A DNA stretch of 64,000 nt from Gammaproteobacteria bacterium (GTDB lineage Bacteria > Pseudomonadota > Gammaproteobacteria > Arenicellales > Poriferihabitantaceae): NCBI GenBank assembly GCA_030432755.1, contig JAUILZ010000005.1, positions 1-64,000 on the forward strand, written 5' to 3'. Below the pieces are notes generated by a model that saw nothing but the letters and a program-made list of their open reading frames with translations, was not told the origin of the DNA and did not search any database. Each line of letters begins with the position of its first letter. The stretch's first letter is position 1. Shown here one piece after another: positions 42,179-50,634 of this stretch. A program made the position numbers and the translations under genes.

Positions 42179-44417
42179 CGCAAGCGACCCGCGGCCGCTT
42201 GCCGAATTGAAGTCAGCTCCGGGGCGTCGGGGACAACTCGCCATGCTGGTCGCCGCCATGGTGCTGACCCTGGCGGCGCTCCCGGGAATCACCCGGCTGG
42301 GTTTCGACACCGAGGTACGCGACATCTTCCGCAGCGCGGACCAGCAGTACGCGGCCTACGAGGACGCGCTACGCCTGTTTCCCGGAATCGAGTCCGGCGT
42401 GATCGTGCTCCTGCCCGGACGGATGGCGGATACGGCCACCCTGAACGCACTGCTTGCCATCGAGCGGGAACTGAACGGGATGCCGGGGGTGGAGCGGGTC
42501 GTTTCGCTGGTCTCGTTGCCCGCGGTGGAGCAAATCCTGCTCGATCCCTTCGACCTGTCATTGCCGGAACGGGTCAGCGCGGAACAGGCGGAATCCATCC
42601 GCCAGCTGGTTGAATCAGGCGCGCCCGGCGCGCAAACGCTGATCGGTGGCGACGGCGAACTGCAGGTCCTGCTGGTTCAGCTGTCGCCGGGCCGGGATGC
42701 GCCAGGCGTTTATGGTGCTTTGCGTCCTTCCATCGTCAGTATTTTCGAACGGGCGCTTTCTCCCTACGGCATGGATTTCCTGATGGCGGGCGTGCCGGAA
42801 ATGGAACTGGCCATCCGCGAGGAAGCATTGCGGGACACGACCCGGATCGTCGCCGTAGCCGCCACCCTGTGCTCACTGGTTGCCTGGTTTCTGTTCCGGT
42901 CACTGGCGATCTTGTTGACGCTGGGCTTCGGCCCGGCCCTGGGCGTCGTCTGGACCCTGGGCGTCATGGGGCATGCCGGAAGCAACATGACCGTGTTCAC
43001 CACGATACTGGTGCCGCTTCTCTTCGTCATCGGCTATACCAATGCCGCGCATGTCGTCTTCGCCGTATCGCGCGCGGGCGGATCCCCGGGTTGGCGGCGA
43101 AGCGGCCGGGCCCTCGGTAGCGTACTGCGCGCCTGCCTGGTGTCCGCGGTCACCACCGCCATCGGCTTCATATCCCTGTCCCTGTCGTCCTCTCCCCTGG
43201 TCAGCGGGTTCGGCCTGTACAGCGCCCTGGGAACGTTGCTGACCTTTCTCGCCGTTGTCCTGTCGACGCCGGCGCTTTCGGTGCTGTTGGGAATCGGCAA
43301 CCACCCCATCAACCCGGGGAAGGTCTGGGCGGGCATGCTCGCCCGTCTTGGCGGGTATGTGACCAGCCGCCCCATGACCAACCTCGTGCTCGCGACGCTG
43401 CTGATACCGTTGGCGGTCTGGCTCGCCCTGCAACTGGAGGCGGACTACCGTTTCCGGGAGAACTTCCCGCCGGAGAGCGGATTCCATCGCGCGATTGCCC
43501 TCGGCGACCAGCAACTCTCCGGACTGGTGACCGCCCATGTCCTCGTTCGCTGGTCCGCGGACGATGCGCCGGACCTGGAAACCCTCCTGGCGGCGGAAGG
43601 CCGTATTCTCGAAGCCGCCGATGGGTTCTCGTCGCCGCAACGAACCCTGGCGCTGTCCACGTTGCTGCCCGCCGATGCGCGTGTCGGGACCATGACTCCG
43701 CGGGACCTGGAAGCGATTCTGCCGCCTGGCATGCTGGAGGGCTTGCTCAATGTCGAGTCCGGGGCGGCCCTGCTCACCCTTCCCATGCGGGATGCCGGGG
43801 CCAGGCAGCATGCTCCCGCACTGGCGGAATTCGAGCGGCGCCTGGACCGGATCAGCGCGGACTTTCCCGGATTGTCTCTGTCGCTGACCGGGCTGGGACC
43901 AGCGGCGGTGAAGGGCAGCGGGGCAAACATCCTGGAAATGGCCCGTAGCCTGGCCCTCGCCCTGGTGGCCATCTTTCTCGTCATTGCCCTGGTGTTGCGC
44001 TCACTGCGGCTGGGCCTCGTCTGCATGGTTCCCAACGTGCTGCCCCTGGTCGGGGTCGCCGCGCTGATGTCGCTGGCGTCCATTCCACTGCAGTTCAACA
44101 CCGTCCTCGTGTTCACCATCTGCATCGGTATCGCGGTGGACGATACCGTTCATCTCGTTTTCCGCTACCGGTCATTGCTTGCGAACCGGGACAGTGACAC
44201 CGCCATCCGGCAGGCATTGTCCCAGGTGGGCCTGGTCCTCGTATTTACCAGCCTCGTGCTGGGTACCGGGTTTCTCTCGCTGATGGCAAGCGCCATCCCG
44301 GTGGTGGAACTGATGGGATTGCTGGGAGCGGTCGCGCTGGCGCTGGCGCTCGTAGCGGACCTGGTGCTCCTGCCATCCCTGCTTTCCCGGTTCGACGGCC
44401 ATGGGGTTGACGACTGA
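42168..44417 (+). CDS. RND-superfamily (MMPL-type) lipid exporter
   Basis: A 749-residue membrane protein starting at GTG 42168, overlapping the previous gene by 11 bases. Two repeats, each with one helix, a periplasmic domain and a sterol-sensing-like block of five helices. Landmarks are TRLGFDTEVRDIF and FVIGYTNAAHVVFAVSRAGG in the first half, IGIAVDDTVHLVFRYRSLL in the second. This matches HpnN/MmpL-type exporters, which move hopanoids or complex lipids. With the UbiA fusion upstream, it probably transports an isoprenoid or lipid product. Confidence 0.85.
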   Translation: MTNSASDPRPLAELKSAPGRRGQLAMLVAAMVLTLAALPGITRLGFDTEVRDIFRSADQQYAAYEDALRLFPGIESGVIVLLPGRMADTATLNALLAIERELNGMPGVERVVSLVSLPAVEQILLDPFDLSLPERVSAEQAESIRQLVESGAPGAQTLIGGDGELQVLLVQLSPGRDAPGVYGALRPSIVSIFERALSPYGMDFLMAGVPEMELAIREEALRDTTRIVAVAATLCSLVAWFLFRSLAILLTLGFGPALGVVWTLGVMGHAGSNMTVFTTILVPLLFVIGYTNAAHVVFAVSRAGGSPGWRRSGRALGSVLRACLVSAVTTAIGFISLSLSSSPLVSGFGLYSALGTLLTFLAVVLSTPALSVLLGIGNHPINPGKVWAGMLARLGGYVTSRPMTNLVLATLLIPLAVWLALQLEADYRFRENFPPESGFHRAIALGDQQLSGLVTAHVLVRWSADDAPDLETLLAAEGRILEAADGFSSPQRTLALSTLLPADARVGTMTPRDLEAILPPGMLEGLLNVESGAALLTLPMRDAGARQHAPALAEFERRLDRISADFPGLSLSLTGLGPAAVKGSGANILEMARSLALALVAIFLVIALVLRSLRLGLVCMVPNVLPLVGVAALMSLASIPLQFNTVLVFTICIGIAVDDTVHLVFRYRSLLANRDSDTAIRQALSQVGLVLVFTSLVLGTGFLSLMASAIPVVELMGLLGAVALALALVADLVLLPSLLSRFDGHGVDD

Positions 44418-44467
44418 GCGTGTCGCCGGACCCCGTGCCGGCAGGTTCCCGTTCATGTGGCGCGGAG

Positions 44468-44487
44468 CCGGTCCACTCGCGGACCGG
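44468..44487. terminator. Hairpin between convergent genes
   Basis: CCGGTCC and GGACCGG form a perfect 7-base stem around a 6-base loop. It lies between the RND exporter stop (44417) and the dioxygenase stop (44501). No U-run. Position suggests a two-way transcription end. Confidence 0.35.
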
Positions 44488-44500
44488 ATGCCGCGCGCAT

Positions 44501-45529
44501 TCAGATTGCCGGCGTCACTCCGTCATAGGTGGCGGCGCCACTTTGGCGATGCCAGAGACGATAGAGATACCGTTTCCGGTCCGGGTCTTCATGATCCACG
44601 AAAGCGCTGCGGTAGTGCCCGATCTCGTGATTGTTGAGATACTGCACCTGGCCGCGTTCCAGCGGCGCCTCGAACCAGAGTTCCCCGGCGGCGCAAACGT
44701 CGTCCACCGCGTCCAGCGCATCGGCAAGATCATCCGCCATGTCGATCCCCGCCACCTGGTAGCCCTTGCGCACGAGGGAGGTATTCGCGCGGGCGAATAG
44801 GCGGTCGCCGCGCCAGGAAAAAAACGGCGCGTAGCAGACCCGCGCCGCGCCGGGTGCGTGTTCCTTCTGGCGATCGAACAGCATCGACCGGTAGAGCACG
44901 CGCAGTGCATCGGGATACCGTTGCTCGAGGCGCTCGTGCACCGTGTACAGGCTGCAGAACCGGCTCAGCCCCCCGGACAGGGCCGGGTGGCGGCACAGCA
45001 GCCCGACGTAGTCCGGCACCGCGCGGGCGAACGCGTTGTCGGTATGGAACACCAGCTCCACCGCCGTGTGCGACCCCCGGACCCCGTACTGGTAGGCCTG
45101 CCCGGTATCGGCCACCGCGTAGATCATCTGGCCGTTCCATTTCTGCGCTACCGGCCGGCCCACGAGCTGGCCGATGAGCCAGTAGATTTCGACGATGGTG
45201 TCGATGTCGTACGCGTCGATGGGCAACCGGTCGAGCACCGCGAATCCCAGGTCGTGATCCAGCGCCCGCTTCATCTTCGCCACGTCGGCGCGCAGCGCTG
45301 GAATCCGGAAATCATCGACCTCGCGCTGCAGGTTCTGCATCGGATGGGCGTCGATATGCGCCGCCAGCCGGGCGATCTCGTCCAGTGCTTCACCGGTCAG
45401 GGGGATACACCAGTCCACGCTCCGGACCTGGTCGGCGGTCCATTTCAGTGGCTGGTCCCCGGCCGGGCGGAACGCGGATTCCTCGGCGGAGCAGTCCAGT
45501 ATCGGTTGGTGGTCGAGCGGTAGATTCAT
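44501..45529 (-). CDS. TauD/TfdA-type Fe(II)/2-oxoglutarate dioxygenase
   Basis: A 342-residue protein. The HxD pair is in VELVFHTDNAFARAVPD (about 160-176) and the distal His in YLNNHEIGHYRSAFVDHED (about 305-323), followed by the Arg of RKRYLYRLWHRQ for 2-oxoglutarate. This is the layout of the TauD family, which hydroxylates sulfonates, betaines or amino acids. The substrate is unknown. Separated from the Crp/Fnr gene by 80 bases containing a hairpin. Confidence 0.82.
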   Translation of the reverse strand: MNLPLDHQPILDCSAEESAFRPAGDQPLKWTADQVRSVDWCIPLTGEALDEIARLAAHIDAHPMQNLQREVDDFRIPALRADVAKMKRALDHDLGFAVLDRLPIDAYDIDTIVEIYWLIGQLVGRPVAQKWNGQMIYAVADTGQAYQYGVRGSHTAVELVFHTDNAFARAVPDYVGLLCRHPALSGGLSRFCSLYTVHERLEQRYPDALRVLYRSMLFDRQKEHAPGAARVCYAPFFSWRGDRLFARANTSLVRKGYQVAGIDMADDLADALDAVDDVCAAGELWFEAPLERGQVQYLNNHEIGHYRSAFVDHEDPDRKRYLYRLWHRQSGAATYDGVTPAI

Positions 45530-45587
45530 GGCGGGGGTCCGGTTCGTGATGCGTGTTCCGGAATATCTCCCATCCTGCCGCGACAGT

Positions 45588-45605
45588 CTGTCAGCGGGCT
45601 GACAG
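45588..45605 (-). terminator. Hairpin between the Crp/Fnr gene and the dioxygenase gene
   Basis: CTGTCAG and CTGACAG pair perfectly around CGGG. It lies 4 bases beyond the Crp/Fnr stop and 58 bases before the dioxygenase start, both read on the minus strand. It could be an intrinsic terminator without U-run or an operator-like palindrome. Confidence 0.35.
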
Positions 45606-45609
45606 TGGA

Positions 45610-46299
45610 TCAGCCTGCGCCGCGGGCGAGGCGCCGGAGGCCGTCGACGTCCTCCACCCGCAGCACCCGGCCATCGCGGCCGAGGTAACCGGCCTCGCCG
45701 AATCGCCCCAGGATGGTGGAGATCGTGGGGCGTCGACTGTTCACCAGTTGCGCAAGTTCTTCCTGGTTCAGGGGGATGCCCAGCGATCCCGCGTCCGCCG
45801 GCGCTTCCGGGTCCGGCGTGGACAATGCCAGCAGCGCGGCGGCAAGGCGCTGCTCCACCGGCTGTTCGAGGAGTTCACCGATCCGGTAATGCATGTCCGT
45901 GAGGCGATTGATGAGCAGGGTGACGAGCGCCACCACGCCCTCGCCGCCCGCCGCCATGAGGGCGGCGAACCCTTCTCGCCCCATCACCGCGACACTGACC
46001 GGGTCCATGGCGACCGCGCTCGCGTCCCGCACGGGCACCGTGCGGAGAGCGGACAGGCCCACCAGGCTGTGTCGCAGGTGCACCCTGAGCAGGGAGACCG
46101 ACCCGCCCTGCCCGGTGAACGCCACCTTGATCCGCCCTTCGAGCAACAGGAAGACATGCTCCGCCGGGTCACCCTGGGCAAACAAACGCTCCCCGCGGGC
46201 GAGCCGTCGGTTCCGGCCACCGGCGATGAACCGGTCGATCAGCGATCGTGGCAGGTTCCGCTCCAGCCGTACGCCGGAGCCAATGACATATTCACGCAT
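45610..46299 (-). CDS. Crp/Fnr-family transcription regulator
   Basis: A 229-residue protein. The N-terminal jelly roll has ERLFAQGDPAEHVFLLLEGRIKVAF (about 36-60), and the C-terminal HTH has IPLNQEELAQLVNSRRPTISTILGRF (about 172-197). No N-terminal cysteine cluster of the Fnr type is present, so it is not an Fe-S oxygen sensor. The cAMP-contact residues are not clearly conserved. It likely controls the neighbouring SLC13 carrier or the dioxygenase. Starts 23 bases after the SLC13 stop on the same strand. Confidence 0.83.
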   Translation of the reverse strand: MREYVIGSGVRLERNLPRSLIDRFIAGGRNRRLARGERLFAQGDPAEHVFLLLEGRIKVAFTGQGGSVSLLRVHLRHSLVGLSALRTVPVRDASAVAMDPVSVAVMGREGFAALMAAGGEGVVALVTLLINRLTDMHYRIGELLEQPVEQRLAAALLALSTPDPEAPADAGSLGIPLNQEELAQLVNSRRPTISTILGRFGEAGYLGRDGRVLRVEDVDGLRRLARGAG

Positions 46300-46322
46300 G
46301 GATCACGAGGTGAACAGGAACG

Positions 46323-47693
46323 TCAGATATAGAAGAAATAGAACAGCAGTACCAGTGTCAGCCCGGTGCCGATGTTGACCAGGAAACCGTTGCGGATCAT
46401 CTCGCGCACGCTGACGACGCCGGTGGAGTAGGCGATCGCGCTCGGCGGCGTGCCCACCGGCATCATGAAATCCAGCGAGACCCCGATCGCGATCAACATG
46501 GCCATGGATTTCGCGTCCAGGCCGAGGTCGGCGGACAGCGGCAGCAACAATGGAACCAGGATCACCGCGGAGGCCGTGTTGCTGGCCACCATGGTCACCG
46601 CGATGCCGAAGAACACGAGCACCAGCAGCGTGGCGAAGAGCGGCACGCCGGTTATCGCCTGCTGCAACAGTTCCGCAAGCCAGCTGTCGATCCCCACCGC
46701 GGTTACCGCCGAGCCCAGGCTCAGGCCCCCGCCGAACAACAGCAGTGTGGGCCAGGAAATCGCGGCCAGGTCGGCGGCGTCGAGCACCCCCAGCGCAAAC
46801 AGGACGATGATCGGAACCAGCGCGACGGTGGACGACGACAGCCCGGTGATGCCGGTGGTCAGCCAGCCGACAGCGGTGATGACGAACACCGCGAGGACGA
46901 TCTTGCCGGGCCGTTCGAGCGCCCGTTCGCGGTAACTGAAGCGGATCCTGCCGATCTCCGGCCGATTGAACAGGAACAGCAGGGCCCAGGTCAGTACCAG
47001 CGCGAGCACGACGAATGGCAGGGTCTTCAGCATCCATTCGACGAAATCGAGGCGGATCCCCTGGTCACCGAGAAAGCGCGCCGCGATCGCGTTCGGCGGG
47101 CTGCCCACCAGCGAGCCGATCCCGCCGATGGTGGCGGCATAGGCCACCGCCAGCACCACCCCCCTGGCGAAGCGCGAGTCCTTGTGGAACAGGCCGTTCT
47201 CCCGCAGCACGATGAGCGCGATCGGGATCATGATCGCCGCAGAGGCGGTATTCGACATCCACATGGACAGGAACGCGGTGACCAGCATCAGGCCAAGAAC
47301 GAACATCGCCGGACGGTCGCCCACACGCTTCAGGACCTCGTGCGCGACCAGGTGATCGATACCGTACTTGCGCAGCCCCTGGGCAAGTACGAAGCCGCCC
47401 AGGAACAGCACGATCACGGGATCGAAATAGGGATGAAATACTTCGTCCGCGGGTAAGCCGCCCACCGCCAGCAACAGGAATGAGCCGATCAGCGCGGACA
47501 CGAAAAGCGGGATGACCTCCGACACCCAGAGGACGACGACGGCCACCAGTATCGCCGCAACCACCGCCTGGTCGGGATCGGGCACGGGCCAGGCCCACCA
47601 CGTTCCCAGGAAGCTGGCAAGTGCCAGTAGCGGGGCCAGCCAGCGTGCACGGTGGCTGTTACGCGTATCCGGATCGCCGTCGTGGTCGTTCAC
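46323..47693 (-). CDS. SLC13/DASS-family anion symporter
   Basis: About 456 residues from GTG 47693; an upstream extension to 47759 is possible but lacks conservation cues. Around 11-12 helices. The two inverted-repeat SNT motifs are WMSNTASAAIMIP (about 145) and VASNTASAVILVP (about 385), which form the sodium and carboxylate sites of DASS carriers. GSPPNAIAA and GTPPSAIAYS are further family marks. Substrates are usually C4-dicarboxylates, citrate, sulfate or taurine-like anions. Confidence 0.88.
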   Translation of the reverse strand: MNDHDGDPDTRNSHRARWLAPLLALASFLGTWWAWPVPDPDQAVVAAILVAVVVLWVSEVIPLFVSALIGSFLLLAVGGLPADEVFHPYFDPVIVLFLGGFVLAQGLRKYGIDHLVAHEVLKRVGDRPAMFVLGLMLVTAFLSMWMSNTASAAIMIPIALIVLRENGLFHKDSRFARGVVLAVAYAATIGGIGSLVGSPPNAIAARFLGDQGIRLDFVEWMLKTLPFVVLALVLTWALLFLFNRPEIGRIRFSYRERALERPGKIVLAVFVITAVGWLTTGITGLSSSTVALVPIIVLFALGVLDAADLAAISWPTLLLFGGGLSLGSAVTAVGIDSWLAELLQQAITGVPLFATLLVLVFFGIAVTMVASNTASAVILVPLLLPLSADLGLDAKSMAMLIAIGVSLDFMMPVGTPPSAIAYSTGVVSVREMIRNGFLVNIGTGLTLVLLFYFFYI

Positions 47694-47913
47694 TCGGGAA
47701 ATGGTAGCCCATTCAGTCCGGGATCGCAGCATCCACCGCCTACCCGACAAGCTATTCACCCCCGTTGTAAGAGGCGCTGAAAAGCCGACGACATTCAGTC
47801 TCCCAATCGCTGTGAGCCAAGGTTTTCACCGTTGGCATCGTCGCGGGAACTGGTTGCCAGGATCTACCCCTCCCTTACAATTGCTCTCTTCATCCTGATT
47901 TCAGTTCGCCAAA

Positions 47914-49137
47914 ATGCACCACTCCGCGGATTTCACTCCCCTGGCACCGGCTCACCTGGAGATAGAGGAGCGAGGCAGCGCCTACCTGATCCGCGACAAC
48001 CGGACCGGCGAAACCACGTTTATCAATCGGACGGGCGCACTGGTCTGGTGCCTTTGCGATGGCAAGAGGTCGGTGGAAGATATCGTCGGTACAGCCGTGA
48101 AACACTTTCCGAAAACGGAATCCGTGGAACTGGACGTCCTCTGTGCACTACGGGAATTCGCCTCCCAGCGCCTACTCACGTTTCAACCCCACGGCCGCTT
48201 TCCCGCGCGCCTGGCGCTGCGCATCGAGGGGCTGGAAAGGGAGGCATTGCAACGGGAGGTGGACTCCGCCGGGATCTCGGCCACGCCGGTTTCCGAGGCG
48301 ATGGAAAATCGCCGGCTTTGCGTGGCAATGGCGACCTACGATGACTTCGACGGGGTCTACTTCACTGTCCAGTCGATCCGGCTGTATCACCCGGAAGTGG
48401 TGGACCAGATCGAATTCATCGTGCTCGACAACAATCCCCTCGGTAAGTCCGGCGAGGCGGTTCGGGAGTTCGTAGCCAGCGTACCCAACCTGCGCTACAT
48501 CCCTGAGGTCAGGTTCGTCGGTACCGCCGTGCGTGGACGGCTGTTCGAACTGGCGCTTGCGCCCTGGGTGTTATGTCTCGACTGCCACGTGATGCTGGTT
48601 CCCGGGGCCCTGGAAAAACTGCTGGGGTACATCGAAGCACATCCCGATTCTCCAGACCTTCTCCAGGGACCACTGCAGTATGACTCGCTCGACCAGGTGT
48701 CTACCCACATGGACGCGGAATGGGGGGCCGGCATGTATGGCCGCTGGGCCTATGACGAACGCGGCGCAGACGCGGATGCTCCGCCGTTCGAAATTAGCTT
48801 GCAGGGACTCGGCCTGTTCGCCTGCCGCAGGCAAGCCTGGCCGGAATTCAACCCGGAGTTTCGGGGTTTCGGTGGTGAGGAAGGCTACATCCACGAGAAG
48901 TTCCGCCAGTCCGGGGCGCGAACCCTTTGCCTCCCGTTCCTGCGCTGGCTGCATCGGTTCGGGAGACCAGCGGGCGTGCCCTATTCCATTCGCTGGAAGG
49001 ATCGCGTGATGAACTACCTGGTGGGATTCGATGAACTGGGTATGGATACCGAACCGGTGCTGACGCATTTTCGGGAGCTGCTGACACCGGACCAGGTGTC
49101 CGAATGCCTCGCCGAGTACCGGGAGCTGTATGGCTGA
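47914..49137 (+). CDS. PqqD-like domain fused to a GT2-type glycosyltransferase
   Basis: A 407-residue protein. Residues about 15-90 follow the PqqD/RRE pattern (AYLIRDNRTGETTFINRTG, then ALVWCLCDGKRSVEDIVGTA and LREFASQRLLTF), a fold that in RiPP pathways binds a precursor's leader. From about 130 the protein is a GT-A glycosyltransferase: LCVAMATYDDFDGVYFTVQSIRL, EFIVLDNNPLG and APWVLCLDCHVMLVPGALE, where LDCH stands in place of DxD. NPEFRGFGGEEGYIHEKFR is the acceptor/catalytic segment. The PqqD part may recruit the protein or peptide to be glycosylated. Convergent with the second glycosyltransferase, whose stop is 15 bases away. Confidence 0.82.
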   Translation: MHHSADFTPLAPAHLEIEERGSAYLIRDNRTGETTFINRTGALVWCLCDGKRSVEDIVGTAVKHFPKTESVELDVLCALREFASQRLLTFQPHGRFPARLALRIEGLEREALQREVDSAGISATPVSEAMENRRLCVAMATYDDFDGVYFTVQSIRLYHPEVVDQIEFIVLDNNPLGKSGEAVREFVASVPNLRYIPEVRFVGTAVRGRLFELALAPWVLCLDCHVMLVPGALEKLLGYIEAHPDSPDLLQGPLQYDSLDQVSTHMDAEWGAGMYGRWAYDERGADADAPPFEISLQGLGLFACRRQAWPEFNPEFRGFGGEEGYIHEKFRQSGARTLCLPFLRWLHRFGRPAGVPYSIRWKDRVMNYLVGFDELGMDTEPVLTHFRELLTPDQVSECLAEYRELYG

Positions 49138-49152
49138 CGCGGAGCATTCCGG

Positions 49153-49893
49153 TCAAGCGCCATAGTTGCAAAAGACAAGTAACGTCTCTTCGTCCATCAC
49201 CGGCGTGAGTGCCGGCTGCGCCGGGGCCGGCAGCGAGGCCAGCGACTCCCAGAATGCGGCAAAGTCCTCCCCGTCACCGTGCTGGCTACCGTTCCAGCCC
49301 CCGCTCCCCCAGCGGTAGACATAGCTGGGCTTTTGTGGTTCGCCGTAGATACCCGCCGTCCCGGCGGAACGCAGTTTCGCGGCGAATTCCTGGTCAAAGG
49401 AAAGCCTTCCACTGTCCGGGTAGCCGCCAACACGCTCTGCAATGGCGCGTGAAAACCGCCAGCTGGAATGAAACCGGCCCCGGGGGTCGTCCCGACCCAA
49501 CTGCCCCTGTGTCCGCCCGTAGTTCGACCAGACACTGGCCGGCGTCAGGAATTCGGCTCCGTCGCGCCGGAAGGCACGCGCCGTATCAGCCAGGTTCCAG
49601 GGCAGGAAAATATCGTCGTCCTCCCAGACCGCCACCAAGTCTCCCCGGGACTCCGCCAGCAGCGCGTTGAACTTGCGCGGCAGGGTGGGATACCGGTGTG
49701 CGCTGGATACCAGGCGCCAGTTTTCGGCCGCCTGGCCGGTAAACTGTCCCGCATCGTCGATGATGATCAGCTCACACCGGTTACGCGGATAATCCTGGGC
49801 GCGAAAGCAGGCCAGCGCGTTACGTAGCATGTCCGGCCGCTTGTAAGTTGGGCAGATGCAGGAGATGAAAGGCAGCGATGCCCGCGTTGGCAT
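49153..49893 (-). CDS. GT2-family glycosyltransferase
   Basis: A 246-residue protein from ATG 49893, directly before FISCICPTYKRPDMLRNAL. The nucleotide-sugar site is ELIIIDDAG and the metal motif is VAVWEDDDIFLPWNL (DDD). RLSFDQEFAAKL may supply the catalytic base. The second half is short and lacks membrane helices, so it is a soluble enzyme. It shares the locus with the PqqD-GT fusion and lies 216 bases downstream of the Tat-signal protein gene on the same strand. Confidence 0.85.
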   Translation of the reverse strand: MPTRASLPFISCICPTYKRPDMLRNALACFRAQDYPRNRCELIIIDDAGQFTGQAAENWRLVSSAHRYPTLPRKFNALLAESRGDLVAVWEDDDIFLPWNLADTARAFRRDGAEFLTPASVWSNYGRTQGQLGRDDPRGRFHSSWRFSRAIAERVGGYPDSGRLSFDQEFAAKLRSAGTAGIYGEPQKPSYVYRWGSGGWNGSQHGDGEDFAAFWESLASLPAPAQPALTPVMDEETLLVFCNYGA

Positions 49894-50109
49894 GGTTACG
49901 ATTGGCGTCTCGCCAGCCCGGGCATTACGGGTATCGGGATTACGATCTGCAAGTCTCCCCAACGCTGGTGATCTATGCCCAGGTCCATCCCACCAAGCCC
50001 GTACGGGGGCAGGACCGGTTGGCGCGCGATCCGGAACTGCGAACTCCCGCCGTTTGAATTCCGGACGACGGAAGTCTGACCTGGAAGCGTCTTCGCCGGT
50101 CCGGTGGTA

Positions 50110-50424
50110 TCAGGGCGGCAGGGTCGGCGCCAAAGTGGTCGCCGGCGGCAGGGTCGGGGGCACGAGGGTCGTCCCTGGCGGTGGCGGGGTCGGCGTGGGA
50201 CCGCTGCCGGTACCGGAGCCCCCCCCAGGCGACGCGGAGGTCGCGGCATGAGCCGGCAGCGAGGTCGCGGTGATGATGGGCTTGCTCCAATGCGCCACGC
50301 CCACGGCACCACCAACTCCGAGGAGGGTGGACACCACGTCGCGACGGCGTTTTTTCACCGCCTTTGAGAAACCGTCGGGCGAATTCGTCCCAGCCTTTTT
50401 GACTACATTTTCTTTCTCTGCCAT
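50110..50424 (-). CDS. Small Tat-signal protein with Pro/Thr-rich tail
   Basis: A 104-residue protein from ATG 50424 (MAEKENVVKK); ATG 50466 is a longer option. A basic stretch KAVKKRRRDVVSTLLGVGGAVGVAHW has the twin arginines and hydrophobic core of a Tat signal, with a likely cleavage after LPAHA. The mature part is only about 45 residues: ATSASPGGGSGTGSG, then an imperfect repeat of Pro and Thr (PGTTLVPPTLPP, ATTLAPTLPP). Such tails are good O-glycosylation acceptors. It precedes a glycosyltransferase gene and faces a PqqD-glycosyltransferase fusion, which makes it the likely substrate (inference). Confidence 0.68.
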   Translation of the reverse strand: MAEKENVVKKAGTNSPDGFSKAVKKRRRDVVSTLLGVGGAVGVAHWSKPIITATSLPAHAATSASPGGGSGTGSGPTPTPPPPGTTLVPPTLPPATTLAPTLPP

Positions 50425-50634
50425 GACACGCCACACAGTGATTGATCCCACGTGAAAACGTAGCACGGTGTAGTCATCGAGGCAATAGAATCGCTAGCGT
50501 GGAATTCTTAGTTTTTCAACCCGCAATCAGCGGTTTACGCCACCTTTTGCCGGACCATCAGGGGATGGCCGCAGGCGCCCCTGCGGGCTCGGTCCACGAG
50601 GAAATGTGATCGATTCCGGCACCCGACGGCCGAG

